From Ruminococcus flavefaciens (lineage in GTDB: Bacteria; Bacillota; Clostridia; Oscillospirales; Ruminococcaceae), in the NCBI RefSeq assembly GCF_900108555.1, contig NZ_FNWV01000006.1, positions 186,001 to 250,000 on the forward strand: a stretch of 64,000 nucleotides of DNA. The letters run 5' to 3'. A program made the translations under genes and the position numbers. The notes beneath the pieces are model-generated. The model had not been told where the DNA came from. It was given only the letters and a program-made list of their open reading frames with translations, and searched no databases. Below are positions 19,582 to 28,121 of the stretch, piece after piece; the first letter of the stretch is position 1, and every line of letters starts with the position of its first letter.

Positions 19582-21059
19582 GATTTGATGATCTGTTCAA
19601 TGACATAGACAAAAATACGGCAGACAGGCTCTCTAAGGAGTATCCTGTCCTCAAAGACGAAAAGAGAGAGAGGTTATACGCCATGAGTAAAAGAAAGTAC
19701 AATATAAATGAAATGCATGAGAATAACGCTGCTGAGGTATCGGGAGTTGAAGAGTACCGCAGACCAAAGTGGTATAAGGGCGCAAGTATTGCAGCTGCGG
19801 CTGTGCTCCTTGTAGCAGGAATAGGCGGAAGTATGGCATTTATCAGCCGTAACGGTCATTCTCCTGCGGTAGAGGTAGAAAGTACCGAGACAGCGACAGA
19901 AGTGACCACAGATTCCGAAGATACTATCTATCTGAGCAGTGATGAGGACGTAACTGACGCTAACGCTATCGCTAAGTTGCTTACCGATAACTGGCTTGCC
20001 TGCTTGTATGACATTCACGGAAGAACACTTGAAGTCGATAAGTCATCTGTTGTTACCAAGACAATAACTTCTTACGGCGGAGATGAGATAACGAGGGACT
20101 TCTATCGTGTTACCGATAAGAGATATCCAACATGGGAAGATCTGGAAAAACGCTGTTACGAGGTATGCGATGCAGAGCTCGGAAAGATCGTTATTGATAA
20201 CTGTTCCTGCGCAAAGGAAGAGGATATCGACTATACAACTTTGATATATACTACATCTGACGGATACTACGTTAATACAGAGACTTGCGATACCAGTGAC
20301 AGGCTGTACAAATGGTTAGATGACGATGTAAAGGGCGAATTCGACGAGAACGGAAATATAATCACGACCAGAAGGCATATTGATTTAGACGTTGACCCTG
20401 ATCATGTTTATGAAACAAAGTTTACTATCGTGAATACAGAGGACGGCTGGCGTATAAGCAAGGCAGAAGAAAAGTATTACGAGCAGCCTTCTGAGGGCAG
20501 CCAAGACACCAACGCTGACACTATTGCAAAGCCTCTTATCGACGATTACATGGAGTTTATGTGTGCACTTCACGCAGGAGACCTTGAAGTTGACAAGTCT
20601 GATACCATTACAAAGACAATGAAAACAGAGGACGGTCAGTATGAGTATCAGTTAGAGTTCTATCGTGTTACCGACCCGAGATATCCTACATGGGCTGATA
20701 TCGAAAAGCGCTGTTTAGAAATACTGGATAATGAATTGGGACATAAAGTACTTGAAATGTGTTCTGATATTGATGAAGATACTAAAAAGCATACATTCGT
20801 GTGCACCACGGATAATGGATACTATATCGAAAAAGGTATCCACGATATCGGTGTAGAAACATTAAAATGGGAAGGATACGATTTAAATAGTGAGTTTGAC
20901 GAGAATGGCAATATAATTGCAGCTATAAGACATACGCATCAAATCGAGTCACAAGATTTTACTCTTGAGACCACATTTACTATCGTGAATACAGAAAATG
21001 GCTGGCGCATAAGTGATGTTACCGAAAAGCCTGTCGATGAAAGCGAAAGCGATCAATAA
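19578..21059 (+). CDS. Putative membrane anti-sigma factor with a duplicated extracellular domain
   Basis: 493 residues, unknown family. A cytoplasmic part of about 65 residues begins RFDDLFNDIDKNTADRL. One membrane segment (about 68-90, ASIAAAAVLLVAGIGGSMAF) and a Thr/Glu-rich tether follow. Then come two related domains, about 128-305 and 313-485. They share IAK(P)L, LEVDKS, RDFYRVTDKRYPTW versus LEFYRVTDPRYPTW, E(K)RC, FDENGNII and TFTIVNTEDGWRIS. Translational coupling to the sigma gene and the topology suggest an anti-sigma factor that senses an external cue through the repeats. That function is inferred; I see no zinc-binding anti-sigma motif. Confidence 0.72.
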   Translation: MRFDDLFNDIDKNTADRLSKEYPVLKDEKRERLYAMSKRKYNINEMHENNAAEVSGVEEYRRPKWYKGASIAAAAVLLVAGIGGSMAFISRNGHSPAVEVESTETATEVTTDSEDTIYLSSDEDVTDANAIAKLLTDNWLACLYDIHGRTLEVDKSSVVTKTITSYGGDEITRDFYRVTDKRYPTWEDLEKRCYEVCDAELGKIVIDNCSCAKEEDIDYTTLIYTTSDGYYVNTETCDTSDRLYKWLDDDVKGEFDENGNIITTRRHIDLDVDPDHVYETKFTIVNTEDGWRISKAEEKYYEQPSEGSQDTNADTIAKPLIDDYMEFMCALHAGDLEVDKSDTITKTMKTEDGQYEYQLEFYRVTDPRYPTWADIEKRCLEILDNELGHKVLEMCSDIDEDTKKHTFVCTTDNGYYIEKGIHDIGVETLKWEGYDLNSEFDENGNIIAAIRHTHQIESQDFTLETTFTIVNTENGWRISDVTEKPVDESESDQ

Positions 21060-21060
21060 A

Positions 21061-21215
21061 CAAAAATGGGACTGCAACATAAGCTGTTAGCCGTTAGCTT
21101 GTAGGGGACGCCGCCCTCGGCGTCCCGCGCCTTACGATGCAAACAACAAATACCATTCCTACGAAATAAAACAAAAAGGGACTGCAACATAAGCAGTCCC
21201 GATTTTTTATAATTA
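21061..21215 (+). repeat. Hairpin repeat inserted in a duplicated terminator arm
   Basis: GGGACTGCAACATAAGC occurs at 21068-21084 and again at 21178-21194, each preceded by CAAAAA. Only the second is followed by AGTCCC and a T-run, completing a terminator (21178-21208). Between the copies sits a dispersed hairpin (21100-21150: GGGACGCCG/CGGCGTCCC, then GCGCCTTACGATGCAAACAACA). Confidence 0.8.
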
Positions 21216-21245
21216 CGCATTAATGATCAATGTTTCGCATTTAGA

Positions 21246-21545
21246 GTTCACGCGATGATATACATCTTACGTTTATTGTCACTCGCGGATATAATCAGCC
21301 ATACGTATTGACTATATCGCGGAGCAAGGGTGCAGCGTCACGCACTCACGCGATGAAAGTATGGCGCAGTTCATTATCCCTCGCGGCTATAATTATACGT
21401 GCATAAGAATAATTACGCGGAGAAAGGGGGCGCAGGCTCTGCACTCACGCGATGAGAGTATAGCGCGGTTTATTATCCCTCGCGGCTATAATTATACGTG
21501 CATAAGAATAATTACGCGGAAATAGGGGGCGCAGGCTCTGCGCTT
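21246..21545 (+). repeat. Three tandem ~99-bp repeats at the 3' end of pta
   Basis: CACGCGATGA recurs with the CGATGA core at 21253, 21351 and 21450, giving periods of 98 and 99 bp. Copies 2 and 3 are almost identical through the CTCGCGGCTATAATTATACG segment. Copy 1 is diverged. The array ends in the pta stop codon region. No CRISPR-like spacer structure is present. Confidence 0.8.
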
Positions 21546-22560
21546 AAGCCATGCCTGCTGTGATGATAGCCATTTTGTAAACTTCGTCAGCGTTGCAGCC
21601 TCTTGAAAGGTCGTTGATAGGAGCGTTAAGTCCCTGAAGTATAGGACCGTAAGCCTCATAGCCGCCGAGTCTCTGAGCTATCTTGTAGCCGATGTTACCA
21701 GCCTCGATAAGTGGGAAGATGAAAGTATTAGCCTGTCCTGCAACCTTTGAGTCAGGGCACTTTGTCTTAGCAACTTCTGCTGAAACAGCAGCGTCGAACT
21801 GGAACTCACCGTCGATAACGAGGTCAGGATTTATCTTTCTTGCTTCGATAACAGCATCGTGGCTGAGCTGAACTGTGCCGCCCTTACCTGAGCCGTATGT
21901 AGAGAAGCTGAGAACAGCGACCTTAGGATCAATGCCGAAGAAATCAGCTGTCTTTGCAGTTTCAACAGCTACCTCAGCAAGCTTTCTTGCACCTGTAAGA
22001 ACTACATTGCCTTCCTTGTCAACTGTGTCCTCATAGCTGAGGTTGATAGCGCAGTCGCCCATAGCGATCTTTTCTTCTTTGCCGTCCTTCTCACGGAAGA
22101 GAATGAATGAAGAGCTTACGAGGTTAGAACCCTTCTTTGTCTTGATGATCTGGAGAGCAGGTCTTACTGTATCAGCTGTGGAGTATGTAGCACCGCCGAG
22201 AAGAGCGTCTGCCTTGCCGGCCTTAACGAGCATAGTTCCGAAGTAATTGGACTTAGCCAGAGCTGCGCGGCATTCGTCCTCTGTCATCTTGCCCTTTCTG
22301 AGCTCGAACATCTGAGCAACGAGAGCGTCCATTTCAGGATATGTAGCAGGGTCAACTATCTCTGCACCGTCGATATTGAAGCCGCCGTTCTTAGCAGCAG
22401 CCTTTACCTCGTCAACGTTGCCGCAGAGGATAACACCCATAAGGTTTTCCTTGATAAGTCTGTCAGCTGCTGAGAGGATACGCGGATCGCTGCCCTCAGT
22501 GAAGACGATAGTTTTCTTGCTGGATTTAAGGTTTGCTATAAGCTTGTCAAACATTCCCAT
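21544..22560 (-). CDS. pta: Phosphate acetyltransferase
   Basis: 338 residues, the short Pta form. It interconverts acetyl-CoA and acetyl phosphate in acetate fermentation. Visible: FTEGSDPRILSAADRL, GATYSTADTVRPALQIIKT, LSFSTYGSGKG and the C-terminal PINDLSRGCNADEVYKMAIIT. Acetate kinase is not adjacent. GGAGG lies 9 nt before the ATG, and a consensus promoter lies upstream. Confidence 0.96.
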   Translation of the reverse strand: MGMFDKLIANLKSSKKTIVFTEGSDPRILSAADRLIKENLMGVILCGNVDEVKAAAKNGGFNIDGAEIVDPATYPEMDALVAQMFELRKGKMTEDECRAALAKSNYFGTMLVKAGKADALLGGATYSTADTVRPALQIIKTKKGSNLVSSSFILFREKDGKEEKIAMGDCAINLSYEDTVDKEGNVVLTGARKLAEVAVETAKTADFFGIDPKVAVLSFSTYGSGKGGTVQLSHDAVIEARKINPDLVIDGEFQFDAAVSAEVAKTKCPDSKVAGQANTFIFPLIEAGNIGYKIAQRLGGYEAYGPILQGLNAPINDLSRGCNADEVYKMAIITAGMA

Positions 22561-22598
22561 TTTAGGATACCTCCATTGGATTTAAATTTTACTTTACT

Positions 22599-22627
22599 AT
22601 TATATCACAGTTGCCTTGTAAAGTCAA
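22599..22627 (-). promoter_or_regulatory. Sigma-A promoter of pta
   Basis: On the minus strand: -35 TTGACT (22622-22627), 17-bp spacer, -10 TATAAT (22599-22604). Confidence 0.85.
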
Positions 22628-22630
22628 TCA

Positions 22631-23099
22631 GTTATTAGTGGTTAGTTGTTAGTGGTTAGTGGTTAGTGCAGAGTGAGTAGAGAGTAGAAAGTAGTGAGTA
22701 GAAAGTAGATTGTAGGGGAGCCCGCCCTCGGGCTCCCATATATCCCTTACGATGTAAATAACAAGATACCATGTGTAGGGGCGAGTGACCCTCGCCCGTC
22801 AATACCAAGCAAATGAAGCGTAGCCATGTTTAGGGGCTGTCTTAGGAGTGCGCCAATAAAGAAGTGATGTAAGCGATGTACGAGTAACGACATTGATGAT
22901 TGTAAGCGAGTGAAACAAGCGTCAACGTGGCTAGGCGGCGCGGGCTCCGCGCTGTAGGGGCTGCCTTTGGCAGTCCGCCAGCTACGATGCAAATAAAATT
23001 AACGCTCTGTAGGGACACGCATTGCGCGTCCGCAAACATTCACATCAATCTGACAGGGAAGACCAATGGTCGTCCCTACACTAATCACTAAGCACTAAC
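22631..23099 (+). repeat. Composite hairpin/heptad repeat cluster 3
   Basis: This is the densest cluster, with no gene in it. Heptads TTAGTGG/GAGTAGA run over 22631-22709. Hairpin copies: 22711-22765 (GGGAGCCCG/CGGGCTCCC), 22773-22800 (GGGCGAG/CTCGCCC), a broken copy near 22830-22854, 22953-22996 (GCTGCC/GGCAGT), 23008-23033 (GGACACGC/GCGCGTCC) and 23055-23081 (inverted). ACTAATCACTAAGCACTAAC heptads close it. Confidence 0.8.
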
Positions 23100-23115
23100 A
23101 ATTTGTCACTAAATC

Positions 23116-23802
23116 TTATACACCGTATTTCACCTTTATCCTGTGCAGCTTCTCGCCGAATGGCTTGGCAAGGAGATACAGGAACAGTACATTTGACACT
23201 GCATATGATGCAGTATAGGGGATAGCGGTCACAAGTGCCGCAAGGTAGAGCTTCACATCGAAGCCTTGATTGTACCACATGACAGTCCATATATCCATTA
23301 TGAATGAGTACGCAAGACCTGCCGCAGCACCGTATATCAGCAGGAGAGCGCGGCTTTTAAGCAGCTTATCGGCGAGAAGTCCTGCGAAGAAGCCGATGAG
23401 TCCCCATGCAAGCATCTGAAAGGCAGTCCACGGACCCTGTCCGAAGTAGAAATTAGAGAGTATAGCCGACAGGGAACCAACGAGAAAGCCTGCTTCACCG
23501 CCCAGATACAGGGCAGTGATTATAGTCAGTGCAGCTATGGGTTTCAGAAAGGGTATAAAGCGTCCTGCGAAGCAAAGTGCCACCATTACCGCAACTATGA
23601 CCATTCGGCGCGTTCCCGTTGATTTTTTCTCAAAGCCTGCCGCGAAGAGGAGAAGTGCCGATACTGCAACTGCAAGGGAGATGATGATATGTTTTTTCTC
23701 GTCAAAGGCAACAGCTCCAACAATCGTAATGAGTGGGACTGCAACGAATGGCACGGCTACCCTTATGAAGTCTCTGAGACCTTTACTTTTTATAAGGAGC
23801 AT
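23116..23802 (-). CDS. ECF transporter S component (probably corrinoid)
   Basis: 228-residue membrane protein with about six hydrophobic segments. It shows ALTIITALYLGGEAGFLVGSL, and FYFGQGPWTAFQMLAWGLIG in the loop typical of ECF substrate-binding subunits. It is last in a cobalamin-riboswitch operon with T and A subunits and a transcobalamin-like protein, so a corrinoid or corrinoid precursor is the likely substrate. The substrate is inferred from context alone. The frame is open to 23880, but AGGAG upstream and the neighbouring stop codon place the start at ATG 23802. Confidence 0.82.
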   Translation of the reverse strand: MLLIKSKGLRDFIRVAVPFVAVPLITIVGAVAFDEKKHIIISLAVAVSALLLFAAGFEKKSTGTRRMVIVAVMVALCFAGRFIPFLKPIAALTIITALYLGGEAGFLVGSLSAILSNFYFGQGPWTAFQMLAWGLIGFFAGLLADKLLKSRALLLIYGAAAGLAYSFIMDIWTVMWYNQGFDVKLYLAALVTAIPYTASYAVSNVLFLYLLAKPFGEKLHRIKVKYGV

Positions 23803-23803
23803 C

Positions 23804-25435
23804 TCACATCTCCTTTCTGCCGTTGATAAGGCATATTTCGGCAGCATCGTCCACGGTGATGATATTGTCGAAGTAACCACGGGTCATTCTGCTCACAGCC
23901 GTAGTGTAGAAGCTGCTGTTCGGGAAGAACTCATGGGGAGTCCCTATTGAAACTATCTTTCCCCCGAAGAACATAGCGCACCTGTCAGCGCATACTGCGG
24001 CGAACTCCACATCATGGGTAACAGTGACTATTGTAACGCCCTTTTCTTTGAGGGACTGCATGACAGACATCATATTCAGCTTTGAAGCTGCGTCCAGTCC
24101 CTTTGTAGGCTCGTCAAGGAGAAGTATCTTCGGCCTTGCAGCAAGGACTTTAGCCAGTGCAGCAAGCTGCTGCTCACCGCCCGAAAGGTCATAGGGATGC
24201 TTGTCAAGAAGATGAGAGATATCATAGGGCAGCTCAGACAGCTCTGCGCCGCATTCTTCCAGTTCCTCGCGTACAGTATTTTTCAGAAACACTGTCTGAA
24301 CGTCCTGCGGCAGCATAGCAAGGCACTCACGGTAAAGCGAGCGGTTCTTGTAGTCCTTCAGCTTTTTGCCGAGTATGTTTATCCTGCCGCTGTATGCTCT
24401 GAGAAGTCCTGCTGCTGCGGACAGAGCCGTAGTCTTTCCCGAACCGTTTCCGCCCAGTATACAGAATATCTCACCATTGTACACCTTGAAGCTGAGTCCG
24501 TCGAGAATATCTTTGCCGTCACGGGTGTAGCGGAAATAAACGTCTTTGAATTCAAGAGCGATGTTATCATCATGCAAATAGGATACCTGCGCAAGTCCGC
24601 GAGTAGTATTCCCGTAATTGCTTTCGATGAAAGACCTGCCCTCGCGGACTGTCAGCGGACAGCTTCCGCTGCTGCTGAGTTTTGCGTATATACGCGAAGC
24701 CGCAGGCATACCGCAGAGTATATCGGGACGGCTTTTCAGTGTATTTACGGTATCTGACGGGGGGGCATCGGCGATGAGACTGCCATTCTCCATGACAATG
24801 AGCTTATCACATATAGGAACAACGTCCTCAAGGCGATGTTCAGCCATGATTATAGTCAGACCGAAGTCCTGATTGAGACGTTTCAGCGTAGCGATGAAGT
24901 CCGCAGCAGCAATGGGATCAAGCTGAGCAGTGGGTTCATCGAGAATAAGCAGCTGAGGCTGCATAACGAGTACGGAAGCAAGATTGAGGAGCTGCTTCTG
25001 ACCGCCCGAAAGCTCCGCTGTATCTCTGTCGAACCAGTCTCCGATACCGAAATAGCTTGCCATTTCCGCGATACGTCGGTATATATCATCGGACTTTACG
25101 CCCAGATTTTCCAGTCCGAAAGCAAGCTCGTGCCACACCTTGTCCGTGACTATCTGCTGTTCGGGACGCTGCATGACAAAGCCAATAGAAGCGGCGGAAG
25201 TCCTGTCATCGAGGTCGGATAATTTCTTTCCGCAGAAAATAACTTTTCCGCTGACATCTCCGAGAGGAGTAAGCTCACGCTTCAGCATACGCAGCAGAGT
25301 GGACTTGCCGCTGCCCGTAGCTCCGCATAGTACAGCGAATTCGCCGCTGTTAAGGGAAAAACTTATCTTATTGAGCGCAGGGGAGCTGCATTGAGGGTAA
25401 GAAAAGGTCAGATCGTTGACCGCAAGTATTTCCAT
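23804..25435 (-). CDS. ECF transporter ATPase, two ABC domains fused (EcfA-EcfA')
   Basis: 543 residues with two complete ABC domains. Domain 1: Walker A GATGSGKST (38-46), signature AELSGGQKQLL, Walker B LLILDEPTAQLD. Domain 2: GGNGSGKTT, YDLSGGEQQLA, ILLLDEPTKGLD. One chain thus supplies both ATPase halves that most ECF systems encode as separate genes. It energises uptake with the T and S subunits on either side. The gene overlaps the T gene by 28 bp and lies 1 bp before the S gene. GGAGGTCAG precedes the ATG. Confidence 0.93.
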   Translation of the reverse strand: MEILAVNDLTFSYPQCSSPALNKISFSLNSGEFAVLCGATGSGKSTLLRMLKRELTPLGDVSGKVIFCGKKLSDLDDRTSAASIGFVMQRPEQQIVTDKVWHELAFGLENLGVKSDDIYRRIAEMASYFGIGDWFDRDTAELSGGQKQLLNLASVLVMQPQLLILDEPTAQLDPIAAADFIATLKRLNQDFGLTIIMAEHRLEDVVPICDKLIVMENGSLIADAPPSDTVNTLKSRPDILCGMPAASRIYAKLSSSGSCPLTVREGRSFIESNYGNTTRGLAQVSYLHDDNIALEFKDVYFRYTRDGKDILDGLSFKVYNGEIFCILGGNGSGKTTALSAAAGLLRAYSGRINILGKKLKDYKNRSLYRECLAMLPQDVQTVFLKNTVREELEECGAELSELPYDISHLLDKHPYDLSGGEQQLAALAKVLAARPKILLLDEPTKGLDAASKLNMMSVMQSLKEKGVTIVTVTHDVEFAAVCADRCAMFFGGKIVSIGTPHEFFPNSSFYTTAVSRMTRGYFDNIITVDDAAEICLINGRKEM

Positions 25436-26286
25436 TTTAATCTGACCTCCGTTTCGATGATTAGCGGCAGCAGTATAAGTGCACCGTATGAGATTATACC
25501 CGATATGCCGAGGATATCGGGAGTTTTTATTTTTATTTCGGGATAAAAGTCAATGCTCAGTGAGTTCGTGCCCACTGCCGCTGCGGTAATTCCGAGAAGC
25601 AGCAGCGTTACGATGAGCAGGACTATATCTCCCACACGGAAGCCGAAGCGTCTCAGCTGAGTGCGTCTGCCTGTGCCGTAGCCCCTTGCCTCCATGCTGT
25701 CGGCAGTGATTATGCCGTTTTCAAGTGCCCATGTGACCATGACCGAGAACACCCTCGAACGTCCCTTTATATCGTCAATGATGTTGTCGTCCTTGTAAAG
25801 TCCCATAGTGGTCTGTGCGTTGTTTATTTTCTCGGACTGCCTTCCGAACAGGGGAACGAACCTGAGTGCCATTGAAAGTACCAGCGACAGCTTCGGCGAA
25901 AGCGCACCTGTGAGATACAGCAGCTTCTCGCTTGTCATTATCTGAGTGAACGACCTGAACCAGTACAGCACACCGATTATCATAGCTGCCGAATTCACGC
26001 CATACAGTAGAGCTTCAAGAGTTACGGGATTATGGTTCATAACGAAAAGTACAGTCTTTCCGTTGTGGGAAACAAGTGGATTTGCAAGAGCAAGCACGGC
26101 AAAGAGTATCCAGAAGAAAAGGTGCTCCCTGCCGTGTGAAAGACCGTTCCTGACTGTGAAGAACAGCACTGCTCCCACAAGGGATATAGCCATAAGTATG
26201 GGATAGTTGCAGAACATTGCGATTCCCGTAACGCTGAAAAACCATACAGCAACGACTATTGGATTGTATTCAGAGAATTTTCTCAT
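25408..26286 (-). CDS. ECF transporter transmembrane (T) component
   Basis: 292-residue inner-membrane EcfT-like protein. Hydrophobic segments lie at both ends, with a long cytoplasmic coupling region between. The signature ADSMEARGYGTGRRT contains the Ala-Arg-Gly motif that docks to the ATPase. Its ATG overlaps the stop of the preceding gene (ATGA), indicating translational coupling within the riboswitch operon. Confidence 0.9.
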   Translation of the reverse strand: MRKFSEYNPIVVAVWFFSVTGIAMFCNYPILMAISLVGAVLFFTVRNGLSHGREHLFFWILFAVLALANPLVSHNGKTVLFVMNHNPVTLEALLYGVNSAAMIIGVLYWFRSFTQIMTSEKLLYLTGALSPKLSLVLSMALRFVPLFGRQSEKINNAQTTMGLYKDDNIIDDIKGRSRVFSVMVTWALENGIITADSMEARGYGTGRRTQLRRFGFRVGDIVLLIVTLLLLGITAAAVGTNSLSIDFYPEIKIKTPDILGISGIISYGALILLPLIIETEVRLKWKYLRSTI

Positions 26287-28121
26287 TTTTCGTATACCTC
26301 ATCAAGGTCGTGACCGAGCTCGCAGGTGTACAGCCACTCTATCTTATCTCCGTCACTGAGGACATATTCGCCGCAGTTGCGTGAGGGAGTGATACCGTTT
26401 ACGTGGTACACCCAGCCCGAAAGGTCGCCGAAGTCAAATTCGTAGATATAGTTTATGCCTGCAATGTAGACCATGCCGTGTGAACCGCCCGAGCTGCCTG
26501 TATTCTCCACCTGTATGCCGTAGGTCTGAGCAGCTTCCGTAAGGATATCGAACACAGTATCCCCAGCCTCTATGTCAAAGGCTGTAGGTGCAAGAATAAC
26601 GCCGTCCGCTGGGATATGTTCAGCCTTGCCTGCAATAGTGCCGCAGTTTATCTCCATAGTGACCGTGCCGATAGCATTATCCTTGTGCTTCTTCTCACCG
26701 CTGTAGTATTCCTCTGGCGAGGATATATCCGTAACAAGGACTATGACAACAGCCGCTCCCGTCACAAGTGCAAGGAAGATGAAGTTCTTGTAATTGCGCT
26801 TGCCGATAATGAATATAATTACAGCAATTACCGCAGCCGCTCCCACGATTATGAGTATGACAGTGGGCTTGTAATTCTTATGCTTGTCCGTACTTGAAGC
26901 TATAGTCGTCACGGTGAGCTGAGTATGAGAAGTCTTGACTGTGACAGTAGTTGTAACTGCATCAGTTTTTTCGGAAGAAGTGGTTTTCGTTGTTGCAGCC
27001 GCAGAAGTTACGGTAGTCTTTACAGAAGAAGTCTTTGCAGCAGTAACACTTTTTGCAGCAGTAGTCCGCGTATTTGAGTTATCCGTATTACCTGCATTGC
27101 TATTATCATGATGTCCGTCACTGTGGGTATCTTCGTGAGTATCGGGCTGAGACTGTTTGTGCAGAGCATTATTGTCGAGCACCAGCAGGGGAGAGCGTCC
27201 CTCAGTCATTCGCTTGAAAGCGATAAGAGAGTACAGTGACTGCACAGTTGCTGTCTCGTTGGACTCTTCGCCCATAGCGTGACAGAAGCTTCCGTCACTT
27301 AGCTGATAAGCTGTGATGCCGTCTATGACGTTGTTGCCGTTCTTGATGAACCTGTCATCGTACCTGCAATCTATTCCCAGAGCCGACAGCGCAGTAAGCA
27401 CCTGAGCCGCACTTTCGGGATTTGGAGTACCGAAGCTCTGATAACCACCGTTATCCTCCTGACGGCTTGACATGAAGTCAAGAGCCCTGTCAACAGCCTC
27501 CGAGACATCGCTTCTGCCGCAGTTTGGCGCAAGAGCCTGAACGGTCATAGCCGTAACGTCAATATCACCGTAGCTGCCGAAAAGAGCCCAGCCACCGTCA
27601 TCGTACTGCATGGAAAGGAGAGTGTCAACAACAGAGTCCTTAGTGAAGTTATGGCAGGTGTAGCCGTTATTGAGCACATGGAGACCGTATATCCAGCTCA
27701 TCATGCCCTGTTCGCCTATGGAGCTGTCAAGGATATCGGAGATATAGCTGTCGGAGCTTCCTGCCGCACACAGAGCAAGTGCGAACTTCTCACGGGAGGT
27801 TGCCGAAGCAATATTATTGCCTGCAAGATAGCTCCTGAGAGAGCTCTCATACGCCGAAAGATCGGTATATCCGTCCTGACTGAGCGCGATAACGTACCAG
27901 TCCGAGGACCTGCCTGCGCCCTCTGCCGCTTCACCGCCGAGCCATTCCTGTACACTGCCCGAGCCCGTCTGTCTTAGCTTATAATCAACGATACCGCCGA
28001 TGACAGATTCGATATCATCGGCGGTATATTCGCAGCACTCAGCCTTTAACGGAACAAGACTGAGACCAAGCATCAAAGTGATGACAGAGCACAGGATACC
28101 AGAAAGTATCTTATTCCTCAT
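26283..28121 (-). CDS. Membrane-anchored intrinsic-factor-like corrinoid-binding protein (prenyltransferase-like repeats + DUF4430)
   Basis: 612 residues. Order: signal peptide (1-27); an alpha/alpha-toroid of prenyltransferase/cobalamin-binding-like repeats (about 30-320), with DGGWALFGSYGDIDVTAMTVQAL and DNGGYQSFG...ESAAQVLTAL typical of the fold; a Ser/Thr-rich linker; two adjacent membrane segments (about 420-463); and an external DUF4430 domain (about 482-612) with DTVFDILTEAA, GWVYHVNGITPS and LSDGDKIEWLY. DUF4430 resembles the C-terminal domain of transcobalamin and intrinsic factor, and the N-terminal toroid resembles their alpha domain. With the ECF subunits and riboswitch this points to corrinoid capture, which is inferred. 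ATG 28121 is chosen because a signal peptide follows it; it overlaps the upstream stop. Confidence 0.8.
   Translation of the reverse strand: MRNKILSGILCSVITLMLGLSLVPLKAECCEYTADDIESVIGGIVDYKLRQTGSGSVQEWLGGEAAEGAGRSSDWYVIALSQDGYTDLSAYESSLRSYLAGNNIASATSREKFALALCAAGSSDSYISDILDSSIGEQGMMSWIYGLHVLNNGYTCHNFTKDSVVDTLLSMQYDDGGWALFGSYGDIDVTAMTVQALAPNCGRSDVSEAVDRALDFMSSRQEDNGGYQSFGTPNPESAAQVLTALSALGIDCRYDDRFIKNGNNVIDGITAYQLSDGSFCHAMGEESNETATVQSLYSLIAFKRMTEGRSPLLVLDNNALHKQSQPDTHEDTHSDGHHDNSNAGNTDNSNTRTTAAKSVTAAKTSSVKTTVTSAAATTKTTSSEKTDAVTTTVTVKTSHTQLTVTTIASSTDKHKNYKPTVILIIVGAAAVIAVIIFIIGKRNYKNFIFLALVTGAAVVIVLVTDISSPEEYYSGEKKHKDNAIGTVTMEINCGTIAGKAEHIPADGVILAPTAFDIEAGDTVFDILTEAAQTYGIQVENTGSSGGSHGMVYIAGINYIYEFDFGDLSGWVYHVNGITPSRNCGEYVLSDGDKIEWLYTCELGHDLDEVYEK

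Noticed and set aside
21246..21545. CRISPR array
   Set aside because: The repeats are head-to-tail 98-99 bp units with no short-repeat/unique-spacer alternation and no cas genes nearby.
22860..22952. Small gene in the repeat cluster upstream of the ECF-S gene
   Set aside because: No start with a ribosome site and no coding-like frame; GC-rich hairpins explain the sequence.
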